52,637 nucleotides of DNA, taken from NCBI GenBank assembly GCA_009869945.1, contig WIXG01000468.1, positions 1 to 52,637 on the forward strand, given 5' to 3'. The position numbers and the translations under genes are program-made. Under the pieces are notes generated by a model, which worked only from the letters and a program-made list of their open reading frames with translations, was not told the origin of the DNA and did no database searches. This document shows, in pieces, positions 1 to 8,826 of the stretch. The stretch's first letter is position 1. Each line of letters begins with the position of its first letter. This DNA is from Mesaphorura yosii. Taxonomy: Eukaryota; Arthropoda; Collembola; Poduromorpha; Tullbergiidae.

Positions 1-435
1 AATGAATATTTTAAGTGCGAAAATCTATTTTATAATTTCTGTATTTTTTAAGTGTTGAACCTATATAAATGATGAAGATATAAAAGGTGTTGGAATGTGT
101 ATTTTTGAAATCCTATGTTCTTTTGATATGATTCCTATAAAAAAGGTGAGGCGAAAAATACACCCCATTACTAATTAATATTAATATTCTGTCTGACAGC
201 CAACAGCCTGCCTTCGGCAATAAATTGCCAATTGCGCTAAACACAATTAAGTGGGTGGCGTAACGAGCTTCAACCGCCACCACCGCACCGAGATGAAATT
301 GCTATTAACGTTCTATTGATTTTATGAGTATCCAGCATGAGCATTCAAGCAGTGTGAATTTGCATTGGGAATCGTGACGGTGACAGACAAGCCACAGCCA
401 CAGCCACAAGGAAAATAGAAAGCATTACGTCGAGA
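1..435. other. AT-rich 5' flank of the hydroxyisourate hydrolase gene
   Basis: I see no coding sequence here. A TATATAAA-like run lies near position 61, too far from the start codon at 436 to be assigned as its promoter. A CCACAG-type short repeat (ccacagccacagccacaag) lies shortly before the start codon and is probably 5' UTR. Confidence 0.4.
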
Positions 436-910
436 ATGTTTCGAATCGTGCCGAGCCTGCTTCTGGCGTTCGCGTTTGCATTATTTGCTGTACTCGCCCA
501 GGTTAAAATTTAAATACACAATTAAATATCTCGCGACCTTACCGAAGACCGAACTTGCTTTTCAGGCAACTCGACCGCTTTCGGTGCACGTGCTGGACAC
601 GACGAGCGGTGGAAACGGGCCTGGGATCGAGTGCAAGGGCTACTTTCAAGGCGAGGACGGTGAATTTAGGCTTGTCGGGAGCTCCGTGACCGACGCCGGC
701 GGGAGAGTGCGTGCACTTGTCCCAGCGAAGGACTACGAGCCAGGCACGTACCGCATCTGGCTGAATACGAAGGAGTACTTTGCCGCAAAGAACATGACTA
801 CGTTCTGGCCCGCGATCGAAATCACCTTCCGCGTTCGGGATACGGGTCGAGACCACCACATTCCGGTCGCGCTGAGCCCGTTTGGGTTCCAAACGTATCG
901 CGGAGCCTAA
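436..910 (+). CDS. secreted 5-hydroxyisourate hydrolase (transthyretin-fold)
   Basis: Two exons, 436-501 and 566-910, joined in phase 0 across a 64-bp intron, give 136 residues. HIU hydrolase converts the urate-oxidase product 5-hydroxyisourate to OHCU in purine breakdown. The family's catalytic set is present: H30 in VHVLD, R69 in DAGGR, H120 in HHIPV, and a C-terminal YRG(A). Exon 1 encodes MFRIVPSLLLAFAFALFAVL, a convincing signal peptide placed directly before the enzyme domain. Animal HIU hydrolases are usually peroxisomal or cytosolic, so secretion is unusual. The C-terminus is not an SKL-type peroxisomal signal. A diverged paralogue lies at 3521-3976. An AATAAA at 975-980 is a likely poly(A) signal. 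Confidence 0.85.
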
Positions 911-1003
911 AATTCAAACGAGAATCTGGTCTCCATTTCACATTCACGTTTATTAAGCCATCTTCTTCGTTCGTAATAAATTGAAGACGCAGACGTATAA
1001 GCA

Positions 1004-1880
1004 TTAAGATAAAGCATCGTTAATTTTCTTGGCAAGCTCGGTCTCCTTGTAGCACGGAGGCGGGGTGATGCTCCGATTGTGGACTGCAGCTGGGTCACAG
1101 AATTCGACGTTGGCAATGGCGTCGTCGCCGAGCCGCATGACTTCGCTGTACGGCGGTGGTGCCGCCGTCAGGCATTCGTTCGGAAGATTGGGATACGAAT
1201 AAGAATCGATCGAGTCCGCTGGCACTTGCACTGGCACGGACATCTGTTGATTGTCAACAGTGACTGTTGCCGTCGTGCCAATCCTAAGTCGTTCATGCCT
1301 GCCTCTGCCCCCATGCGCCGTAACCATCGCCCTCTCCAGTACCACGACTCGCGAGTGCATGTAGTGCAGCCAGATGTAAATCCCGAAGAAATTCACCCCC
1401 GCCATCACCGCCCGAGTGACCCAGTTCACACCCTCCTCCATGATGTACGCCTGAGCGAGGAGGAGACAGCAAGCACCGATGACGGCGTAAATTATCAGCG
1501 AGCACAGCCGACGACATTTGTACAGAACCTCGGCGTTGTGCTCCTCCGTCATCTTGCCGTGCACTCGAGTGATGGCGAGGAGCGTGAGCCCGCTGAGAAG
1601 AATCACGCCACTGAGCCCGAGCTGGGGAAGCAGTTTCTTGACCGTGGACGCAAAGTGATTAAGTAGGAGCGCAAACTTTTCGTTGGTCGTCATGACAAAC
1701 ACGATCACGCCGACTCCGAGAATGTAGGAGCAGAAAATCTGTGGTAGGACATTCAAAGACCAAGTTAGAGCAGTGATTCTCCTCCTCAGAGGACGATATT
1801 CAGTACGCTAAATGACTTACCAATGCTCCGGTCCCGTAGGCGTTTCCTCCTGCACGGCTGCTCGAGGTGGGGATCCACAT
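1004..1880 (-). CDS. four-helix membrane protein with PY-motif tail, unknown function
   Basis: Exon 1 (1880-1821) and exon 2 (1738-1004) join in phase 0 across an 82-bp intron (gtaagt...ccacag) and give 264 residues. Four hydrophobic stretches lie at about residues 21-37, 58-76, 93-115 and 120-140. A hydrophilic, proline-rich tail of about 115 residues follows. It contains PPPYSEV (a PPxY motif) and a related PPPCY near the C-terminus. PPxY motifs bind WW domains of NEDD4-type ubiquitin ligases, so ubiquitin-controlled trafficking is possible. I do not recognise the family. The topology resembles small tetraspan (MARVEL or claudin-like) proteins, but I see no diagnostic motif. It is convergent with the HIU hydrolase gene. 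A minus-strand AATAAA (949-954) lies past the other gene's poly(A) signal, so the 3' UTRs probably overlap. Confidence 0.65.
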
Positions 1881-2620
1881 TTTGTGATAAGACTGATGAG
1901 CACTAAGCGAGAAGCGGTTACTTATTGTCTATTCCAGCAAATAATTAATTGAATTCGGCTCGGCCCTGAACAGACCGTCGTAAAGCAAATAGCAAATTGA
2001 AAAAAACCGTAATTTTCGAACTAAATACCAGTCTTTGGAGCGCAATTACTTAATTACAGCTACAGTACCGACAAATTACGTTAGAAAAATGGACCGTTTT
2101 ATAAAAGCAACTGCTACGAGCTTTAACCAAGCATGGCGACAGCTGATTTCCGTGGTTGACTTGCTTTTGTATACTTTGCAAGTAGGAATTTTCATGAAAT
2201 ATCGATTGGTCGGCTCCAGTCGGCGAGGCAGGCGCCTTGCACGCAGACTTCTCAGTGGTTCAGTTCTGCTTTGTTGGAACTCGCACTGTTCCATCACACA
2301 TCGCGAATTGAATTGGTGAATTATTCATGAATTTTATGCTCCAGGAATAGATTAAGCCTTGGGCAATGAACACTGCACACTGCATTCATTTATTGGCAAC
2401 TTTTCCGTTCAGGGTTGCGTTCGCGTCGGTCGGCCAGTAAAAGCAAGTTCACTACACCAGCAGTTGTTTCCTTTGGAATAATTAGACCCAGCGATTCACT
2501 CGAATAGGAGGAAAATCGTGGTCCACGACTGCTGGTCTAATGAGTCAAGATAATGAAGGCAGGGAGATTAAACTCGAGTTCATGGAAAACTCAGAGTTTC
2601 TAGAAGAAATAACAGTGTAG
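1881..2620. other. intergenic, AT-rich
   Basis: Contains the upstream region of the minus-strand membrane protein and of the small plus-strand gene. Short open frames exist, for example 2035-2319, but their codon use is unlike the real genes and they match nothing I know. Confidence 0.4.
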
Positions 2621-3247
2621 ATGGACTCTGACTCTAAATTCCTTGAGGCTGAGGCTAAGAAGGAGAGCAGGTAACTTTACGACTCGAGCGATCTTCAATC
2701 AAAATTTAAAGTTGTTGTGACGTGCAAATTGTGCATTATTGACTATATTATTTCGTTTTCCAGCCTTGGCGCCGTGGCAGGAGCGAGTTCCGGTGGAATC
2801 GGAAATTCAGTAGCCCCAGCGTTGGGTAACTTCACTTTTGTTGCATTCGTGGCAGGCACCATCGAAACAGATATAGGAAGAAAATTCAGAAATGAGTTAA
2901 TCTGTCCTGCTATAACGGCAAAGCTCGCGGTAATTAGTCAGAGTTCTCTGTTAGATTGACCGGTTCATTTCCATTCGCCACGAATTTGCATTTTCAGGCA
3001 AGTCAGGCGCTGAGTACATAAAAGCAGTGTATACTCCTGCACTAGAATTCCTTGCAAAAACAAGAGCTGGAAAGACTTTACAAAGAAAAAGAACGGCTCA
3101 TGGAGATTCTTGACAAAGTTTATAAAAAGGAGATGACGAGGAGAAGTCAGTAAGTCAGGTTCCTGACTGCCTTCATCAACATTTTTCGATAATAAAGACC
3201 TTTACTCTTTTCTTTGCAGGCAACAAGAAATAAAAAGGCAAACTTAA
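2621..3247 (+). CDS. small protein with hydrophobic middle and charged helical tail, hypothetical
   Basis: Four short segments join with consistent phases: 2621-2670, 2764-2929, 3046-3149 and 3220-3247. Each is bounded by GT/AG sites (gtaact, ttccag; gtaatt, cactag; gtaagt, tttgcag). The product is 115 residues. It starts MDSDSKFLEAEAKKES, continues through a Gly/Ala/Val-rich stretch that could be one membrane segment, and ends in a highly charged helix beginning LQKQELERLYKEKERLMEIL. The layout recalls small mitochondrial inner-membrane assembly proteins, but I cannot match it to one. The second acceptor (cactag) is weak, and it is needed to avoid an in-frame TAG. Treat the model as a proposal. 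Confidence 0.4.
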
Positions 3248-3520
3248 TTGAAGGCTGTTATCACTGGACAACGGAGAATAAATTCTAAAATGCCTGAGGT
3301 CGGTTTAATTAATTCACGCCTAATTAAGCTCCGCAATTAGCGGAATTTTCAATCCTTTGAAATGATTCGTACTCACTGGCGTTAATCAAATTAACTTCGC
3401 ACCACTTTCAATTAAAACTCGACAATTGAGCTTTCGGCCCACGAGTTTCTTCGTGTGCGATCTCAATTCTCGGCGCAGCGCAGCAAAGACTCGACTCCGA
3501 CTCGAATCCGGTGTTTGAAA

Positions 3521-3976
3521 ATGGTGTCAACCCTGAAAATGACGCTCTCTTGTGTTCTCCTTGCGGCACTGCTGCCCTGTGGCGACTTTTCGCACCGTGG
3601 GCGGGCGCCGGCGCGGAGTCGCAGCAGCAACACCGGGGCACTTGCCTTCATTCGGGACAACGTGCACGGGACCGGAGCGGGTGGAATTTCATGCACGCTG
3701 TACAAACTCGAGCCCAAGTCTGGCAACGGCAGCTGGACGTTGGTGGGGTCGAGACGGGTGGGCGGAGGAGGTGGTGCTTACTTTCAAATCGGCGATCCGG
3801 TCGGGACGAGCTATAAGTTTGAGCTGGACACTGAGAGCTACTACGCGGGAAAGAATCTGTCCACCTTTTACCCGTACGTTGAGGTCGTGTTTGAGAAGGT
3901 GGACACGGACACGCACCTCGTCCCGATTATTATTAGCCCGTACTTGTATTCGGCCTACAGGGGCCACATTGGGTAA
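3521..3976 (+). CDS. secreted transthyretin-like pseudoenzyme (HIU hydrolase paralogue)
   Basis: A single exon encodes 151 residues. MVSTLKMTLSCVLLAALLPC is a probable signal peptide, followed by a basic linker and a transthyretin/HIUase fold. It aligns throughout with the gene at 436-910: both have GTYxF/I-type and YxAxKNxxTFxP blocks and end in SPxxxxxYRG. The catalytic positions are changed: His to F43 (in LAFIRD), Arg to a glycine run (near G85) and His to L133 (THLVP). It should therefore not hydrolyse hydroxyisourate. A ligand-binding or carrier role, as in vertebrate transthyretin, is an inference. Unlike its neighbour it has no intron between signal peptide and domain, so it may be a retrocopy or may have lost the intron. 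A GGGGGA loop replaces the active-site arginine loop. Confidence 0.75.
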   Translation: MVSTLKMTLSCVLLAALLPCGDFSHRGRAPARSRSSNTGALAFIRDNVHGTGAGGISCTLYKLEPKSGNGSWTLVGSRRVGGGGGAYFQIGDPVGTSYKFELDTESYYAGKNLSTFYPYVEVVFEKVDTDTHLVPIIISPYLYSAYRGHIG

Positions 3977-4081
3977 GATCAAGAAGACACAGACTAGTAA
4001 AACACTACCACCCGAATTGCACACTTTCGCCTCGACTCGGTGGTGAAGGTGATAATTCAGTCGACTAATTCGGACGATCAC

Positions 4082-7000
4082 TCAGAGATTAGTGATCGTC
4101 TTGAGCAGAAGTTCCAATTGCGAGCTTAGTACCTTCAATTCGGACCTGGGATCTTTGATCATCTTCCTTGTGCTGGCAATTATACCTTCAAAATGCTCAA
4201 TTTGGGCCTTGCCGCCTCCGTCTTCTTCGCCACCGTCGCCGTCGTTGTCTGGCTTGTGCCCAAGCCGTCGTGCCTCCACAGCTGCTTCCAAATGCACGAG
4301 ATAGTCTTGCAATTCATTTTTCGTGTTTTGAGTCTGAACGTGCTCAATTTCCAATGGCTTCCCGCCTTTTAGGTGCAGGAATCCAGTCACCGCCTGCTGA
4401 CAAGCTGCGAAGGAGTGTGAGTCTGGGGCGCCCAAGTTGAGTTTGTCCGTCCGCTCCAGTTCGCATTCACGACCGCCTTGAGTCAGTCTGACGCCCAAAA
4501 TTCCCTTTGAATCCAGTTCAAATTCGCCAGTCACCGGAATCGAGGGTGGCAGCGGCAATTTGGCGGTGTAGCAGCCTAAGCACATGGCCAGGCCAAGCTG
4601 GTCCTTCAACCTGGAGTCGTTGATCTGAAACTGTAGAGAACCCGCCTTGTACGCAAAGTTGAGTGGTTTCTGTACGGAGAGCGGTAAAGGCGAGTTGTGT
4701 TTAAAGAGTACGAGAGTCTCCACTCCTTCAGACGCAGACGCAGGCCTGACAAGCCTGAGCTGAATCTCTCCAGGGATGCATTCTCGAAGGAGGCACGACC
4801 AAAGCTTGTTGCTGCCACTGCTGCTGAGCTGCCCGTGCCCGCAGTATAAAGACGCCAGCTCGTGGGCGCCCTGCATGAGCACCTCGTCCGAGGGCGTCTC
4901 GCCCAAGTGGTACTGTTTGCGGCCGAACCCACCGCCCAGGAGAAGCTTCGAGCCCGCCCTCTTCGAGTCCACGTCGGAGGCGACGAGGACCCGAGAAATG
5001 TCGCCGTGCGACTCGATGCACGCCTGCTTCATCAGATCGCGAACGCACTTTTCGTCGCTGGAGCTTACATCGACGGGCACCAGCCCTTGCGTGAGGGCGA
5101 ATGCGAACGCTGAAGATGCTGACTGGTGGGCCTCGCATCCGGTGCGGGCGCCGGAGATCGCTTCCATAACCACGGAAGCCTTGCTGGGCGATGCAGGTCC
5201 AGGGGAAAGGCGGTAAATTGCAAATTCGTCGGCGCTGCCGCCGACAGCATCAGCGCCAAAGTACGAAACCAGCAGCGTTTCCTTCTCCGGCTGTGCATGA
5301 CGATGGCGATGGTGGGACAGAAATGCCTCGTGAAAGTAGTGGAATGCGGCTGCGGTGAGTTGGCTGACCAGCCGCAAGTGCGTGAAGCCAGCAAGCAGCG
5401 CCGAGTCACTGATGGCTCCGCACTGTACACTGGAACTCATCGCGGGGATGACGACGAGGAGGTCGGTAATCGGACTCGCGTCTGCCCGCCCTTCGGCTTC
5501 GGCGTCTCCTTCGGCCTGCTGCTTGCACTTGGCAAGAAAAAGAGCGAGGATTTCTTCGTACCGCATTCGCACAAATTCGTCGCCCTTCACACGAACGGGA
5601 AACCTCGCCCTTCCTGCGTGAACTTGCTGGAGGCTGACTGCACGTTCTTCGAGTACGCGTGCCGCGTCGCCAATCACGCACTCGCCGTCCGGTGCGAAGG
5701 CGAGGTAGGCTGCCAATCTTTCGGGGCGGCGTGGCTCTTGGAATCTGGAGACGGTCGTATACTGAATTGTGCGGCCCCGGCCAATGTGGACAACAAGCAG
5801 CTGCGGCTGCGGCTCCGGCTCCGCTGACGCGGTGGATTTGCCGGAGAAGACGTGCGGGGAATTTGTGGGTGGTGGTGGCGAAGGAGGAGTTGGAGGGGTT
5901 TTGGCTTGTGGATGCGGGTCTTTCGACTTGCTGCCGCTGACCTTGAGGGACTTGAGTCTAGCTGCAGCCTGAGCAGCAGAAGCAGCAGAAGCAGCACTTT
6001 GAATTGGCTTGCTTGACTCGTGCGCGAAGGAGAAAATCCAACCTTTGTCTGTAGCCGACTGCTCGCTGACGGATGAAGGCCGGGACGGCGGTGGCGTTTT
6101 CGGTAACGGAGGCGGTTTTTCTTCTGCCTCTGCGTCTTCTTCTGCTGCCAGAAGTGCTCGCATCTTCTGAATCCCTTCGTCCATATCCCGCTGTATTTCC
6201 TGCAGGGTGGTGTTCACCCTGTCTTTCTGGCTGGTGTGGGGGATCTCGGCCAGTAATTTGTGGCAGCCGTCACGAAACTCTGCGTTCGTTACCTGCAGGC
6301 GGTCCAAAGCGGCTTTGTCTGGTTGCGCCCGCATTTTTGCTTGGATTTGATTGAGTTGTGTCGAGTATCGGGAAAATAACTCGTCAACCATCGCTCTCTC
6401 CGTCGCGTCGCGTTGACGCTGAAGTCGGTCGAGCTCGCGGTCGCGATCAAGGCGGGCCTGCTCTGCTTTTTCAACTTTGGCGAGGGCAGTGAGCTGGCTT
6501 TCGCGACACCGATCAGCCTCCTGCCGCAGCCGGTCGATGTATGGCTGAAGGAAGGATGGGTCCCTGTGACTGTCGTTGGTTTCGACGCTCTTCCGGAACT
6601 CCTCCGTGACTAACTGCAGAATGCGGTCGACCTCTTTCTCAAGAGCGTACGAACTCAGAAGCGAATCTGTACAGATTTGAAGATCAATCGCCAAGAGCCT
6701 GTCCGAAAGTTCCACAATTGCGTTGGCCAGCGAGTTGTCTGTCTGACGCCTGAGAGTTTTCAATCGCTCGGCAGCCTCAGCGGTTTCCTTCTGTTTCTGC
6801 CTTGTCTCCGTCTCGTGCTGCTGCTTTTGTTCCTGTGCCTGAGCCCGGAGAACAGACGCCGAGCGGAATCCACATTCCAGTTTGTCCCTCTCCGCCTTGC
6901 GCAACGCCAGCAGCCGAACGTGGAGCTCTGTGAACACCTCCGTATTCAGGTCAAAGTCGAAGCTGCTACTGTTTTTGCTTTGTAGACTCGCTCTCTTCTC

Positions 7001-8199
7001 CCGTAAAAGAGCAGAGGCTATTTTTTTTGCTTCCTGTGCCGCTTTGTCGAATTCATCCAAAGAGAGCTGGCCGAACTCGTCGGACGTCGAGGTCGCCTGT
7101 GTCTGCGTGTGCGTTTGCTGTTCATCCGCCCAGCGGACGAGGTGTGCTGTGAACGCAGAGGTCGCTGCATTCAGATACTCTTCTTCTTCAGGGCTTATGA
7201 CAGCATTGTTGTTGTTCCAATCTGAGTCTGCCCGCAATCCTAAATTGTCTTCGTGCATGGCAGCCTCTTTCGCATTCCCATTCCCCGATGTCGGCGTCGA
7301 CTGCTTCGCATGCGCCTCTTCCCGCAGCTTATCGTTCACTTTCCTCTTGTATTCAAAGTACCAGTTTTCAATTTCCTTCTCCAACAGCTCCTGATAGCAG
7401 CGAAAAACCCGGTAGTGTGTTCGGTGGTCGAAATCGTGGCTCGCGTACTCGTCGCATGCATCCTTCTTCAGCTTGATGTGCAGGGCGTACAGGGACCAGG
7501 GTTGGAGGAACGTTTGCCCGGTGTCGTTGACCCCGGCCCGGAAATTGTTGCGGTACGACGATAAGAGTTTTTGGTACAATTTTCTCGCCCTCTCCCTATT
7601 TGCTGCTACGACTTCTCGCGGGTGTTGGGCGTACTCGTCTTCATCTTTCTCTGATAAAAGGCAGTGGTTTTTGAATTTTGGACGAGCTGGGCCACGGCCA
7701 GTTTCGGGGTTCAGCGGAGTCCTGGCTCGCTCGAGAAGAATTTTTTCTACGGAGTAACCAAATTATGTGTACAAGTTTCCGGGCCGGAGAATTCAGTCCA
7801 GACGTGACTTACCCATGAGTGTGTTGAGTCCAATCATTTCCAGAACTTTGAGCAGGTCGGCTCCCTGCGTTCCCCGCGCCTCCCAAAGCTCGAGTGATCG
7901 TAGCACGATTTCGGCATAGTTTGGGTCCCTGTCATCCAGTCTCCGCTTTAGCGCGTGGGCATCCAGGGGCAGGTCTACGATGCGGTCGATCACACGGGAC
8001 CACTTTTCAAGGGCGACCGCGTCTTGAATCACGAGATCCCGGATGGCCATCACCTCTGCTCGGGTTACCGCCACGGTGGTAGTGGCGGTGGGAAGGACAG
8101 GGGCAGTGTCCATCAGGGCCGATGTACCTACAGACCCAGAAGTAATATTCTTAGACAGGAAGCATGCTACATTTAATTGACTAATAATTCACTTGCCAT
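4082..8199 (-). CDS. gene A: Death domain - coiled coil - HSP70-like pseudo-ATPase fusion
   Basis: Exons 8199-8193, 8127-7813 and 7746-4082 give 1328 residues with matching phases. The 7-nt first exon (MA, then AS|TSALM) is tentative; the ATG at 8113 is the fallback. Residues about 15-110 fit a Death domain: a W in ALEKWSRVIDRI, then AEIVLRSLELWEARG and LLKVLEMIGLNTLMG, completed across the intron by EKIL. Residues 164-650 are helical/coiled coil and 650-755 are Pro/Ser-rich. An HSP70 nucleotide-binding fold starts near 757, where the phosphate loop DLGTT is replaced by HIGRGRT. A beta substrate-binding-like part and a charged helical tail follow. It should not hydrolyse ATP. Death domains recruit partners in NF-kB and apoptosis signalling. 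There is no G domain here or in the 600 bp upstream, unlike genes B and C. Confidence 0.75.
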
Positions 8200-8826
8200 T
8201 GTTCTGATGGTATTCAGCCATGGGCCTGCTACTGCCTGGTATTGGCTTCCGTACTCGCAGGTGCTGTCAGCTGCACACGAAATGAGCACGAATTTGCGCC
8301 CGGCTCATCTGAGGCTCCACCAGAACGCAGCGGAGCCCGACGACGGCACTTGAATCGTTATTCGTGTGTTGATTAAAAAAGTGTAAAAGATAAGCTCACG
8401 CAACAAAGTAAGGCATAGATAGAATACAGAAGAGCTTTTCTGATTGTGCTGCCAGCTGGTCTGGTCTTCACGTACGCGATGGGCGATGAGCTTGTTAATC
8501 GCGACCCCGGGAATTTGAATTATGTTGCATGCATGCCCTGTCAGAGCTCAATCGATCATGCCGCAATACATTTTCAAGCAGTCGAGTCCGAGTGCTGATA
8601 AGATTCACTGCCTTCAGACAGATTAACAGGCTTCTGGTGAAGACTTTTATTCACACTTCAAAATTATATAAATTCACAAATCTCTCGAAAATAAAAAGGC
8701 TTTAAATGCTAAAAGCTCCCGGTTTGTTTTAAATCAACAGGCATTCGTCAATCGTCGGGCAAGGTCCGTGCATTAGAATCAAGTATCACGTCTCATGCGA
8801 TGTGTCAACGTCGACGGTGAGTTGGA
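8200..8826. other. intergenic between fusion genes A and B
   Basis: About 630 bp of mostly AT-rich sequence. It should hold the promoter of gene A and the 3' UTR of gene B. I found no G-domain exon, no other coding exon and no clear heat-shock element. Confidence 0.4.

Noticed and set aside
5126..5827. Plus-strand open frame of 233 codons
   Set aside because: Antisense of gene A, Arg/Gly/Cys-rich random composition.
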